Source: Sedimentibacter sp. (lineage in GTDB: Bacteria > Bacillota > Clostridia > Tissierellales > Sedimentibacteraceae). From it: a stretch of DNA of 64,000 nucleotides. Shown here piece by piece: positions 45,156 to 54,575 of this stretch. Every line of letters starts with the position of its first letter. Positions within the stretch are counted from its first letter, which is position 1. The stretch is from assembly GCA_018436705.1 (NCBI GenBank), contig JAHDLA010000015.1, positions 1 through 64,000 of the forward strand, read 5' to 3'. The notes beneath the pieces are model-generated. The model was not told the origin of the DNA, did not search any database, and saw only the letters and a program-made list of their open reading frames with translations. A program made the position numbers and the translations under genes.

Positions 45156-46955
45156 ATGTTTAAAAGTATTAAATGGAAATTCATTTTAATTTATTTTTTG
45201 CTTGTATTCCTTTCTATGTCCATAGTAGGAATTTATATTGTTCATCAGCTGGAGGACATTCAGCTGGAAATGAGCAGAAAAAATATGGAAAAAAGAATAC
45301 AATCCATTATATATTCGTCAGAAGTGCTAAAGACAAAAGAATGGAGCGAAAATGTCGATGAAATTCAAGAGAATTTCCGAAGCATTCAAATAAGCTATAA
45401 TGAAAACCTGTATGTTATTTTAAATGATGAACAAAAAACAATAATAGCCGGAAGTGTCGAAGATATAATCGGACAAAGCGCATTTAATACCACATCTATA
45501 AACAATTATATTTTTATTAAATCATTAACCGGAACTGCTCAATATACTGTACCGCCAAACCAGTATGAAGAGATTGAAGGAGATACAGAAACCCCAATTT
45601 TCTATCACATGTCATATCCCGTTAAAATGGACGGAAATATTAAAGGATACATTTATATTACCAATAATATTGAATATATTTATGATACGGTTAATAAGTC
45701 GATGGAAATTATGACACAGGCAACCATAATAGCCCTGACAATTACTATATTTCTGGGTCTTATTCTGTCATCAAGCATTACAGGTCCTATCAAGGAGCTT
45801 ACATTTAAGGCAAAACAAATGTCTCAGGGAGACTTTGATCAGAAGGTAAATGTCAAGTCAAACGATGAAATAGGTCAGCTTGGTTCAATGTTTAATTTCC
45901 TTATTGACGAATTGAAAAATTCAATATCAAGTTTGCAGCAGGAAAAAAGTAAAATGGAAACCACATTTAAGTACATGGCAGACGGGGTGCTTACGGTGGA
46001 TATTAACGGAAATATAATTCATGCCAATCCTGTTGCCAAAAATATTTTGCTGCTGTCAGAGACTGAAGAAAAATATGACGATGTTGTTAAGAATATAAAA
46101 GGAGATATGGTTTTATCGAATTTAAAGGATAAAAGTTACCATGGCACCGAAATTTTGGAGAAAGGCAGAGAAACATATAATGTAGATTATGCGCCGTTTA
46201 TGAATAACCAAAATGAAATCGGTGGTGTTATAATAGTCTTTAAGGATATTACAGAACAATATAAAATCGATAAGCTTCAGAGAGAATTTGTTGCAAATGT
46301 GTCTCATGAGTTGAAAACACCTATCACAACGATTAAAAGCTATGCGGAAACCTTGCTTGACGGAGCGTTGGAAGAAAAGCAAATTGCAGAAGATTTCTTG
46401 AATGTAATAAATTCTGAAAGCGACCGTATGTCAAGACTGGTTAGTGATTTGCTTAGATTGTCCAGAATGGATTACGAGCAGACAAAATGGAAAAAAGAAA
46501 AAATTAACGTTGGAGAAATGCTTGGTCAGGTTGCTAAGAAGCTGCATATTCAAGCAAAGAACAAGAATATCAAAATGCATCTTGGAAACATTCAGGATGA
46601 TATATTTGTATTGTTTGACAGGGACGGATTTGAACAGATATTGCTTAACATTGCAGGTAATGCAGTTAAATATACACCTGAAAAGGGCAATGTATGGATA
46701 GATGCTTTCAGAGACAACAATAAAATAAATATATCTATAAAGGATGATGGAATCGGAATTCCTAAGGAAGATCAGTTAAGGGTTTTTGAAAGATTTTACC
46801 GTGTTGACAAGGCAAGGTCAAGGGAGCTTGGCGGAACAGGGCTTGGGCTGTCTATAGCTAAACAGATTGCTGAAGCGCACAACAGTAAATTAACAGTTAA
46901 CAGTGAAGCTAAAAAGGGAACTGAAATCATAATAACAATTCCTGAGCACAGTTAA
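45156..46955 (+). CDS. walK: WalK sensor histidine kinase
   Basis: Membrane sensor of 599 residues. Order: helix about 9-29; extracytoplasmic domain to about 185; helix about 186-208; HAMP (SSSITGPIKELTFKAKQ); PAS (about 262-360, VDINGNIIHANPVAKNIL); HisKA with phospho-His384 in FVANVSHELKTPITTIKSY; HATPase with DDGIGIPKEDQLRVFERF and GGTGLGLSI. This is the standard WalK architecture. It phosphorylates WalR, encoded 87 bases upstream. YycH and YycI follow closely and should modulate it from the membrane. Confidence 0.96.
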   Translation: MFKSIKWKFILIYFLLVFLSMSIVGIYIVHQLEDIQLEMSRKNMEKRIQSIIYSSEVLKTKEWSENVDEIQENFRSIQISYNENLYVILNDEQKTIIAGSVEDIIGQSAFNTTSINNYIFIKSLTGTAQYTVPPNQYEEIEGDTETPIFYHMSYPVKMDGNIKGYIYITNNIEYIYDTVNKSMEIMTQATIIALTITIFLGLILSSSITGPIKELTFKAKQMSQGDFDQKVNVKSNDEIGQLGSMFNFLIDELKNSISSLQQEKSKMETTFKYMADGVLTVDINGNIIHANPVAKNILLLSETEEKYDDVVKNIKGDMVLSNLKDKSYHGTEILEKGRETYNVDYAPFMNNQNEIGGVIIVFKDITEQYKIDKLQREFVANVSHELKTPITTIKSYAETLLDGALEEKQIAEDFLNVINSESDRMSRLVSDLLRLSRMDYEQTKWKKEKINVGEMLGQVAKKLHIQAKNKNIKMHLGNIQDDIFVLFDRDGFEQILLNIAGNAVKYTPEKGNVWIDAFRDNNKINISIKDDGIGIPKEDQLRVFERFYRVDKARSRELGGTGLGLSIAKQIAEAHNSKLTVNSEAKKGTEIIITIPEHS

Positions 46956-46964
46956 GAGGTATTC

Positions 46965-48359
46965 ATGAAACAGGAAAAAATTAAAAATATAATATTAATT
47001 TCAATGGTCCTGGTATGTGTTTATCTTAGCAGCAATGTGTGGTTGAAATTGCCTGACTTTATCAAATATAAGGGAGAAGCGGGAGAGGATACCAAACAGG
47101 AGGAAATTGCAGCTGCTGATATATGGGATGTAGTGAGGCCAATTAAAAATGTAATTAAATACAAGGATAATTATACTATAACGTATTCTGATGAGCAGGA
47201 CATATGGGGAAAATCAGTATACGTTATAAATGATGCATTTAATAATTTTAATGCTTCATCGATCAATGAATCTGCAGCGTTTCCGTCTCAATATCTGAAG
47301 TTTGATTTTAGTACAAATATTCCTGTTGAAATATTTTTAGGACAAATGAAGATTGAGAACAAGGATATTCAATTTAGAATCAAAAATATTAAAAACATAA
47401 TCATAGATTTAGAAAATACAAATGCAATTTATATCTATAATGGAGAAAATACGATCAAAATTGAAAGCAGCAGCATTAATACAGGTGAAATATCAAATAT
47501 TGTAAGGCAGTTTGACTTTGAAAATAAAACTGACTATGCATTTGAGCAAAAAATAAATGATGAAACAATTCAGGTTCCCATACCTTTGGAAACTACAGCC
47601 CAAACTCCTGTCTTTGTACAGTCGGAGCTGGATGTGTTTGATACTGATACGATAAATCAAATCGCTAAAAATTATTTTAAGGGAAGATACGATTATGTAA
47701 GAAAGTCAGTGGAGGTAAGCGGCAATACTGTATTCATGTACAGAACCGAAAAAGTTCTTAAGATAAATTCTGAAGGATTGTTGGATTTTTACGATACTAC
47801 AGAGGAACTGGAAAATTCTTCTGATGTATATGAGAGTTTTGTGAAAGCTGTAGGGTTTACAAATGAGTTTCTGGGTTTCCCAAAGGATGGCTATTTGAGC
47901 GGTGTTGAAAATATTGAATACGAGGGTAATTATGGGTTCAGGTATATCTTTTCTTATAAGATACTGGAGAGGCCGATACTTTTCAGCAGAGTTAGGGAGA
48001 ATTCCGCGTTGCAAATTGATGTTATTGGTGACAGCGTAATTTCATATAAGAGATTCATAAGAGATATTGATGAGTCTCAAATGAATGAAAAAAATGAAAC
48101 TCCCATACTTCCGGCAGCCAATGTTATTATCAGCAATCTTGAAGAAGAATCAGACCCCAGGTATCCTGAGGATGTACCAGAGCTTAAGCCGTTAAAGAGA
48201 GACATGATAAAAAATATAAGCAATATATATCTTGGATACTTTGATATTTCAAGAGTATCAAAAGAGCAGGCACTGAGAGTAGTATGGGTTATAGAGGTAG
48301 GGGACAAAAGCTATATATTTAATGCCATAACAGGCAAGCTAATAGAAGAATGGCAGTAA
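46965..48359 (+). CDS. yycH: YycH-like regulatory protein of the WalK system
   Basis: A 464-residue protein with an N-terminal membrane anchor (about 7-26) and a large extracytoplasmic part. Sequence similarity to YycH is low, as usual for this family. The call rests on the position directly behind walK, the membrane-anchor plus large-domain design, the length near that of YycH, and the C-terminal YycI-like element VVWVIEVGDKSYIFNAITGK. In Bacillus, YycH and YycI hold WalK in check by membrane contacts. ATG is nine bases after walK. Confidence 0.8.
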   Translation: MKQEKIKNIILISMVLVCVYLSSNVWLKLPDFIKYKGEAGEDTKQEEIAAADIWDVVRPIKNVIKYKDNYTITYSDEQDIWGKSVYVINDAFNNFNASSINESAAFPSQYLKFDFSTNIPVEIFLGQMKIENKDIQFRIKNIKNIIIDLENTNAIYIYNGENTIKIESSSINTGEISNIVRQFDFENKTDYAFEQKINDETIQVPIPLETTAQTPVFVQSELDVFDTDTINQIAKNYFKGRYDYVRKSVEVSGNTVFMYRTEKVLKINSEGLLDFYDTTEELENSSDVYESFVKAVGFTNEFLGFPKDGYLSGVENIEYEGNYGFRYIFSYKILERPILFSRVRENSALQIDVIGDSVISYKRFIRDIDESQMNEKNETPILPAANVIISNLEEESDPRYPEDVPELKPLKRDMIKNISNIYLGYFDISRVSKEQALRVVWVIEVGDKSYIFNAITGKLIEEWQ

Positions 48360-48372
48360 AGGCGGTTGAAAT

Positions 48373-49221
48373 ATGGATTGGAATAAAGCAAATATAGTAT
48401 TAATTGCAGCATTTATAGTTTTAAATATTTTTTTGTTAAGCTCTTCTTTTAGTGACGTCTATTCTGAAGAATATAATGTTAATACAGATTCGGAATTTGT
48501 TGAAAATGTTGAAAACATTTTGAGTGAAAGAAATGTTTATGTTAAATGTGAGCTGCCTGATGAAATATATGTATTGCCAACACTGGGAACAGAATATGAG
48601 ATTTTGTATGTTAGCGATGAACTGTTGACTCGTTTCTTGGGGCCGGGAATGCAGGCTATTGAAGATGTTACCAGTTACAAAAATGACACAGGTGAGATGC
48701 TTGAGATAAATGACGGCAAGAAACTTAATTATGTTGCGAGAGAAAAAATTGACGGCGTAATCAGCTATGAAGAGACTATAGATAAAAAAATCAATAAGTT
48801 TATAGAAAATAAAAAAATAAATGCAGAAGGATATTCAGAAAGTTTCAGGTATATCAGCCAGGATTATTCAATAGTTGTTTATACAAAAAAATATAATGAA
48901 TTCAGTCTAGATAATTCATATATGCGTTTTTATTTTGATAAAGAAGGAATTTATAGATTTGAAATGCAAAATATCGAGACTGCAAAAGAAATAGCTGAAA
49001 AAATACGTGTTTTTTCAGCCGCAGAAACATTGCCGAGACTTTTATCATTTGATGATGTCAGAGATAAGGAAATCATCGAAATAAAAATGACATATTATAG
49101 TGCGGAAGATGAGAATTGGCAGTTGATATCAGGAATAAATTCATATCCTGTGTGGAAAGTTATTTTTAACGACGGAACTTACAAGCACTTATCAGGCATC
49201 AATACTTATGATATTGATTGA
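48373..49221 (+). CDS. yycI: YycI-like regulatory protein of the WalK system
   Basis: A 282-residue protein beginning MDWNKANIVLIAAFIVLNIF, the characteristic YycI start with a short cytoplasmic tail and one membrane helix. The extracytoplasmic domain ends with YPVWKVIFNDGTYKHL, again typical. It starts 13 bases after yycH. It should pair with YycH to restrain WalK. The next gene is murA, not yycJ as in Bacillus. Confidence 0.86.
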   Translation: MDWNKANIVLIAAFIVLNIFLLSSSFSDVYSEEYNVNTDSEFVENVENILSERNVYVKCELPDEIYVLPTLGTEYEILYVSDELLTRFLGPGMQAIEDVTSYKNDTGEMLEINDGKKLNYVAREKIDGVISYEETIDKKINKFIENKKINAEGYSESFRYISQDYSIVVYTKKYNEFSLDNSYMRFYFDKEGIYRFEMQNIETAKEIAEKIRVFSAAETLPRLLSFDDVRDKEIIEIKMTYYSAEDENWQLISGINSYPVWKVIFNDGTYKHLSGINTYDID

Positions 49222-49319
49222 CTTAAATATTGAAAATTTATCAATTATATTATATTATTAAATAAATTTACTAGTATTACATACTGATTATACATAAAAA
49301 AAGAATTGAGGAATTGTTT

Positions 49320-50585
49320 ATGTCTAAATTTGTTATAGAAGGCGGAACTAAATTAAAAGGTAAAGTTAACATCGGAGGATTTAAGAATGCGGCTGTTGCA
49401 ATAATTCCGGCAACCCTGCTATGTCCAGGCAAGTGCACTATTCAAAATGTACCTAAGATAGAGGATGTTAATGTATTTATGGAAATATTTTCAGAACTAG
49501 GGGCAGATGCGAAATTTCTTGATGACACGTCAATATCTGTTGATGCTTCAGGAGTGAAAGGATGCTATTTAAAAAATGGTTTATCCAAGAAAATGAGAGC
49601 TTCGTACTATCTGCTTGGAGCAGGATTGGGCAGATTTAAAAGAGCATCCACGCTGCTTCCGGGAGGGTGCGAAATAGGCAGAAGGCCTATAGATCAGCAT
49701 ATCAAAGGGTTTGAGGCTTTAGGCGCAACTGTGGATTTAACTCCGGAAGGCCGAATTAATGTGTGTGCCGAAAAGCTTGTGGGAACAAGAATATATCTTG
49801 ATGTAGTAAGTGTTGGAGCAACAATTAACATAATGCTTGCTGCAGTGTATGCAGAAGGAAGAACTATAATTGAAAATGCCGCAAAAGAACCCCATATTGT
49901 TGATACGGCAAACTTTTTAAATTCAATGGGTGCTGATATAAAAGGAGCAGGAACCGATGTAATAAGAATAAATGGTGTCAGTGAACTTACAGGCTGCACA
50001 TACAGAGTAATTCCGGATCAGATAGAGGCAGGCACTTATATGATTGCTGCTGCAGCCACAAAGGGAGATATTATTATAGATGATATAATTCCTAAGCATC
50101 TTGAGCCTATAACGGCAAAACTGAAAGAAATGGGAATGGGAATCGAGGAATATGGCGATTCAATGAGAGTATTTTATGAAAAAGAACTTACACCGGTAAA
50201 TATTCAAACACTTCCTTATCCGGGGTTCCCAACAGATTTACAGCAACCGATGACGGTTCTGCTTTCATCTCTAAATGGAGAAAGCACCGTGGTCGAAGGG
50301 GTATCCGAGGATAGATTTAAGTATGTGGATGAAATTAAGAAGATGGGAGCAAATATCGAATTTACTAAAACGAAGGCAGATATAACAGGAGCGGTTCACC
50401 TCAAGGGAACGGTGGTACAAGCCACCGATTTGAGGGCTGGAGCGGCCATGATAATTGCAGGACTTATGGCTGACGGATTAACAGAAATTAAAGAAATACG
50501 TCATATAGACAGAGGATACGAACATATTGAAAATAAATTTATGAACCTAGGCGCAAAAATGAAAAGAGTCAAGGATGATGAGTGA
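49320..50585 (+). CDS. murA: UDP-N-acetylglucosamine 1-carboxyvinyltransferase
   Basis: First committed step of peptidoglycan synthesis: PEP plus UDP-GlcNAc. The 421-residue enzyme has Lys22-Asn23 (GGFKNAAV) and the catalytic Cys117 in [20 protein letters not shown], the residue that fosfomycin alkylates. Start ATG 49320 follows TTGAGGAATTGTTT; an in-frame TTG lies two codons upstream. It follows yycI by 98 bases and is followed by a terminator. The placement links wall precursor supply to the WalRK regulon. Many Firmicutes carry two murA copies; which one this is cannot be told. Confidence 0.96.
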   Translation: MSKFVIEGGTKLKGKVNIGGFKNAAVAIIPATLLCPGKCTIQNVPKIEDVNVFMEIFSELGADAKFLDDTSISVDASGVKGCYLKNGLSKKMRASYYLLGAGLGRFKRASTLLPGGCEIGRRPIDQHIKGFEALGATVDLTPEGRINVCAEKLVGTRIYLDVVSVGATINIMLAAVYAEGRTIIENAAKEPHIVDTANFLNSMGADIKGAGTDVIRINGVSELTGCTYRVIPDQIEAGTYMIAAAATKGDIIIDDIIPKHLEPITAKLKEMGMGIEEYGDSMRVFYEKELTPVNIQTLPYPGFPTDLQQPMTVLLSSLNGESTVVEGVSEDRFKYVDEIKKMGANIEFTKTKADITGAVHLKGTVVQATDLRAGAAMIIAGLMADGLTEIKEIRHIDRGYEHIENKFMNLGAKMKRVKDDE

Positions 50586-50602
50586 TATATTAAGATAGAA
50601 AA

Positions 50603-50634
50603 AATGCTTCAGACGTAAATGTTTGAGGCTTTTT
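50603..50634 (+). terminator. Terminator after murA
   Basis: AATGCTTCA pairs with TGAGGCTT (G-U included) across the loop GACGTAAATGTT, followed by TTTTTG. It separates the wal-murA unit from the glycerate kinase gene. Confidence 0.65.
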
Positions 50635-50654
50635 GAATATTAGGCAGGTGGATA

Positions 50655-51785
50655 ATGAAGAAAGCAGTATTGATACCGGATTCATTTAAGGGTACCTTAA
50701 GTTCAAAAGAAATTTGCAATATTATTGAAAAATCTATTAGCTATCACTTTCCGAAGTGCAATGTAGTATCAATACCTGTTGCTGACGGAGGTGAAGGCAG
50801 TGTAGATTGCTTTTTGGAATCATTAGGAGGCAATAAGGTTTATGAGTCGGTTAAAAATCCATATTTTGAAGATATGAAGTCATATTATGGTCTGCTAAGC
50901 GGGAAAGAAACAGCAGTCATTGAGATGGCAAGCTGTGCGGGGCTTCCTCTTGTGGAGGACAGGAAGAATCCGGGCAAAACTACTACATATGGAGTCGGAC
51001 AACTGATTTTATCCGCAGCAAAAAAAGGATGCAAAAAAATAATTGTTGGCCTCGGAGGTTCTGCAACTAATGACGGAGGGTGCGGTGCTGCTGCCGCTGT
51101 CGGTGTTAAATTTTTTGATGAATGCGGAAAAGAATTTATACCAGTGGGTGACAGCTTGAAATCAATCAGAAAAATAGACATGTCCCACCGGTCGGAATTA
51201 TTGAAAAATATTGAAATTATAACTATGTGTGATATTGACAATCCAATGTACGGGGAGACAGGAGCCGCATATATTTTCGGACCGCAAAAGGGAGCAGATG
51301 ATAAAAAGGTTAAAGAATTGGATGAAGGATTAAGAAACTTGTCCGAAGTAATAAATAAGGATCTGGAGATGGATTTAAAAGATGTTCCCGGAGGAGGAGC
51401 AGCCGGAGCCATGGGAGCCGGAATGATAGCATTTTTTGATTCCAGGCTGCAGATGGGAATAGAAACAGTACTTGATACGGTTCGTTTTGACGATGTGATT
51501 TCTGATGCAGATATGATTTTTACAGGTGAAGGGAATTTTGACACTCAAAGCTTAAGAGGCAAGGTTGTAATAGGAGTTGCAAGAAGAGCTAAAAAAAGCA
51601 ATGTTCCGGTTACAGTAATTTCAGGAGGAACGGAAGATATCAAAGAAGCTTTTAAAATGGGGGTAACATCAGTATTTACAATAAACAGGCTTCCTCATGA
51701 CTTTCAGATAAGCAGGTATAAAAGTAAGGAAAATCTTGAAGCGACTATAGACAATGTATTAAGGCTCATTAAAAGTATTAAATAA
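50655..51785 (+). CDS. Glycerate kinase (GK-I/GarK-GlxK family)
   Basis: Phosphorylates D-glycerate to 2-phosphoglycerate. The 376-residue protein begins MKKAVLIPDSFKGTLSSKEI, and has PVADGGEGSVDCFLESLGG, KKIIVGLGGSATNDGGCGAAAAVG and PGGGAAGAMGAGM, all family landmarks. ATG follows AGGCAGGTGG. The gene is alone between a terminator and the transglutaminase-like gene. It would connect serine or glyoxylate breakdown to glycolysis. Confidence 0.94.
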   Translation: MKKAVLIPDSFKGTLSSKEICNIIEKSISYHFPKCNVVSIPVADGGEGSVDCFLESLGGNKVYESVKNPYFEDMKSYYGLLSGKETAVIEMASCAGLPLVEDRKNPGKTTTYGVGQLILSAAKKGCKKIIVGLGGSATNDGGCGAAAAVGVKFFDECGKEFIPVGDSLKSIRKIDMSHRSELLKNIEIITMCDIDNPMYGETGAAYIFGPQKGADDKKVKELDEGLRNLSEVINKDLEMDLKDVPGGGAAGAMGAGMIAFFDSRLQMGIETVLDTVRFDDVISDADMIFTGEGNFDTQSLRGKVVIGVARRAKKSNVPVTVISGGTEDIKEAFKMGVTSVFTINRLPHDFQISRYKSKENLEATIDNVLRLIKSIK

Positions 51786-51827
51786 CGAGTTACCATGACA
51801 AATATTATAAATTTAGGGGGCGAAAAA

Positions 51828-53183
51828 ATGTTAAAGGATTTGAAATATTTAAAAGTAAACTTACCTGAGGACATTCTAAAGCTTAAATGCAACGGTAATT
51901 TTGCGGGAGCACAAAAATTAATAGACAGGCGTTTAGAAAAACAAATTCCGACTGCTATGAGAAAAAGGCTTGAGATTGAAAAGGAAATTCTCAGAACAAT
52001 TAAGGGAGAATACACGTATACATTTCAGCAGGCTCTTCAAAAAATGCAGGACAATATCGAGAACTTTTCAAGAGAAGAACTTACGGAGCTTCAGGATGAT
52101 GGTCAGGCAGACTGGATATTAGTAGACGGTCAGGTTTATTTTAACGATAGCTTTTTTGGCACTTTAATTAAAACGAGATCTGATCTTGAAGTGAGGTTAA
52201 TAAATAAGCAGGAAAACGGAGAGGAAAGAGACGATTTTTTGAACGAAAATATAAGGAAAACAAGGGAAAACAAAGAATCTTCGTATTTCATACATATGAA
52301 GACAACATTGAAACTGAAGGATGAAGCGCTGAGAAAAGGCGGAAAAATCAGAGTTCATATGCCGCTGCCAATTAACTGCCAGCAATCAAACATAAAAATA
52401 ATAAAAACTGTTCCTGAGGCTAAGTATATTGCCGACGAAAACTATCCCAGCAGGACTGCATATTTTGAGACATCATTAGAAGAAAGCCGTGAATTTTCTG
52501 TTGAATATTCATATGAGAGTCATTTAAAGTATAATGATCTTGATGCATCAAAGGTATCAAAGGATCAGCCGGATTTTGATACGCAGGAACTTGAACCGCA
52601 TATTATGTTTACTCCTTATATAGCCGAGCTTGCAAAGGAAATAGTAGGTGACGAAACAAATCCGCTGATAAATGCTAGAAAAATCTACGATTATATTACA
52701 GAAAATGTAAAATATTCATTTATGAGAGCATATTCTACAATAACAAATATCCCTGAGTACTGCGCACTAAATTTAAAGGGTGATTGCGGGGTACAGGCTC
52801 TGTTATTTATAACACTTTGTCGATATGCAGGTATTCCTGCCAGGTGGCAGTCGGGGCTTGCTGTAACACCGTATCATATAGGGCCACATGATTGGGTGCA
52901 GTTCTATGTTGCGCCGTATGGCTGGTTATATGCTGATCCATCATTTGGAGGCGGAGCGCTGAGAAAAGGAAATAAAGAAAAGTGGAACTTTTATTTTGGA
53001 AATCTGGACCCATTTAGAATGGTTGCTAATTCAGAATTCCAGCATGAATTTGATCCCCCTAAAAAATTTTGGCGCCACGATCCATATGATAATCAGGTCG
53101 GTGAGTGTGAATATGAAAACAAGGAAGTAAGAAGAAAAGAATTTAAAGCAGAATACGAATTAATAGAAATGAAAAGACTATAA
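51828..53183 (+). CDS. Transglutaminase-like cysteine-protein, cytoplasmic
   Basis: A 451-residue protein. The C-terminal half has a transglutaminase-like core: Cys320 in LKGDCGVQALLFITLCRYAG, His in GPHDWVQFYV and Asp in YADPSFGGG, a complete triad. The N-terminal part contains helices and a beta region (LKLKDEALRKGGKIRVHMPLP) as in the larger transglutaminase-domain proteins of clostridia. No signal peptide is seen. It may hydrolyse peptides or isopeptide bonds. ATG 51828 follows AGGGGGCGAAAAA and is preferred over an in-frame ATG at 51795 that lacks a site. Confidence 0.85.
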   Translation: MLKDLKYLKVNLPEDILKLKCNGNFAGAQKLIDRRLEKQIPTAMRKRLEIEKEILRTIKGEYTYTFQQALQKMQDNIENFSREELTELQDDGQADWILVDGQVYFNDSFFGTLIKTRSDLEVRLINKQENGEERDDFLNENIRKTRENKESSYFIHMKTTLKLKDEALRKGGKIRVHMPLPINCQQSNIKIIKTVPEAKYIADENYPSRTAYFETSLEESREFSVEYSYESHLKYNDLDASKVSKDQPDFDTQELEPHIMFTPYIAELAKEIVGDETNPLINARKIYDYITENVKYSFMRAYSTITNIPEYCALNLKGDCGVQALLFITLCRYAGIPARWQSGLAVTPYHIGPHDWVQFYVAPYGWLYADPSFGGGALRKGNKEKWNFYFGNLDPFRMVANSEFQHEFDPPKKFWRHDPYDNQVGECEYENKEVRRKEFKAEYELIEMKRL

Positions 53184-53193
53184 GAATCAATTT

Positions 53194-53229
53194 AACAGCT
53201 CAATGAACCATTATCATTGAGCTGTTTGT
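53194..53229. terminator. Terminator between convergent genes
   Basis: AACAGCTCAATGA pairs with TCATTGAGCTGTT across a seven-base loop; TTGTCTTTC follows. It ends the transglutaminase gene and may serve the convergent luxC-like gene. Confidence 0.7.
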
Positions 53230-53282
53230 CTTTCATCAACAAAAAATAGTTAGCTTAAAAACGTTAATTTTTTTTAACTAAA

Positions 53283-54575
53283 TTAATCTGTATCAATATC
53301 AACAATTTTAGTATAGCGTCTTAGCGGGAATTCTCCGTCATGGGGTGCTCCGCAATATGTCTGGGACATTTTTTCACACGGGCACACTCTGACAACACCG
53401 GTTTTGAAAAATATATGGGACAGAGAATGCAATTCTGATTGACCGCAAGCCAAACCCACCGTCTGCAGGTAGTTTTTATATGGACGCAGAGCAGACAGCA
53501 GTTCTCTGTGAGGAAGCGGTCGCACCCACGGGTTTCCAAACTGAATGGATGTGTCAATTATTTTATCCGGATATGCAATCAGGCTGCAGCTGTCGCCTTT
53601 AAATATTTGGCTGTCTTTATAGATACCTTCCAGTTCTTCCGCATACAGTCTCAGGGCAACCTGAGATTTTATTCCTATTCCAATTTTTTTAGCGTTTTTA
53701 TTAATCGCATAATCTAAAACAGGCAGAAACCTATCGCAGAATTCATATATGTCATCCATGTTGTCAGTATCAATAAAAATTCCCTGTGCAGAACTGCACA
53801 GCAATTGCCCGGTCTCGGCAATGTTTTTTGCAAGCCCTTCAAGTTTGTTTTGTGTCATACCTTGTTTCGTAACATAGGCAAAGCTCACTTTGTGTCCCCA
53901 TTCAATAAGCTTGGTGTTTGGAGGAATAAGTCTTCGAAGAGCAAATACAGCTTCTCTTCCTCCCCATACAACCACAGCGTCTGCAACAGAAATTAGTTTT
54001 TCAATATGTTCGATGTCCTTGGAGGAATAATCAAAAACATAAATATAATCTGCCAGTGCAGGTTCTGCTTTTATAAGTTCCAAAAGCAAATGTGCAGATA
54101 TACCGCCTTCCGCTGATGGTAATTTCAAAATATTTATATTACCTGTCAAAAGGCCTTCAAGTACGCTGAATGCCGGTAATCCGTCGGCATTTCCGGCAGC
54201 AACATGCAGTAAAACACCTAGGGGTAAAATTTGTCTGGTAACGGTAAAGTCCTTATGCATGGAATTAAATGAATACGGGGTGCCAAGAGTATCACCTAAT
54301 TCTACCTTCATTCGGTGAAGAAGGCTTTCTTTGCAGAAGAACCTTCGCATTTCATTTATATAGCTTTTACCCAATGACTCGTCAATTCCCAGATTAGACA
54401 TTGATTTGATGTAGAACTCTTCGTTCAAGTTTGTTACAAGCTTGTCGCAGGCATTAATAACAGTTTCGGTACTCAACCTTTTCTTATTTAACGTATCAAT
54501 AATTTGCTGTTCCAAATTATCAAGTACTATATCGCATTCTTTTGAATCAATAAACTTGCCATTTACAAGATTCAT
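53283..54575 (-). CDS. LuxC-family acyl-CoA/acyl-protein reductase
   Basis: A 430-residue NADPH-dependent reductase that in luminous bacteria makes the fatty aldehyde. Family features are LPLGVLLHVAAGNADGLPAFSV and LTGNINILKLPS, the active-site cysteine Cys260 in TGQLLCSSAQGIF, and FGNPWVRPLPHRELL. Its ATG overlaps the stop of the LuxE-like gene (ATGA), so the two are coupled. There is no luciferase here. The aldehyde product may be further reduced to an alcohol, or used for lipid or natural-product synthesis. A GGCGGTGCA element precedes both this gene and its partner. Confidence 0.92.
   Translation of the reverse strand: MNLVNGKFIDSKECDIVLDNLEQQIIDTLNKKRLSTETVINACDKLVTNLNEEFYIKSMSNLGIDESLGKSYINEMRRFFCKESLLHRMKVELGDTLGTPYSFNSMHKDFTVTRQILPLGVLLHVAAGNADGLPAFSVLEGLLTGNINILKLPSAEGGISAHLLLELIKAEPALADYIYVFDYSSKDIEHIEKLISVADAVVVWGGREAVFALRRLIPPNTKLIEWGHKVSFAYVTKQGMTQNKLEGLAKNIAETGQLLCSSAQGIFIDTDNMDDIYEFCDRFLPVLDYAINKNAKKIGIGIKSQVALRLYAEELEGIYKDSQIFKGDSCSLIAYPDKIIDTSIQFGNPWVRPLPHRELLSALRPYKNYLQTVGLACGQSELHSLSHIFFKTGVVRVCPCEKMSQTYCGAPHDGEFPLRRYTKIVDIDTD

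Noticed and set aside
50885..51544. A 219-codon minus-strand frame inside the glycerate kinase gene
   Set aside because: Pro/Ser-rich translation, no binding site, and it lies opposite conserved kinase motifs.
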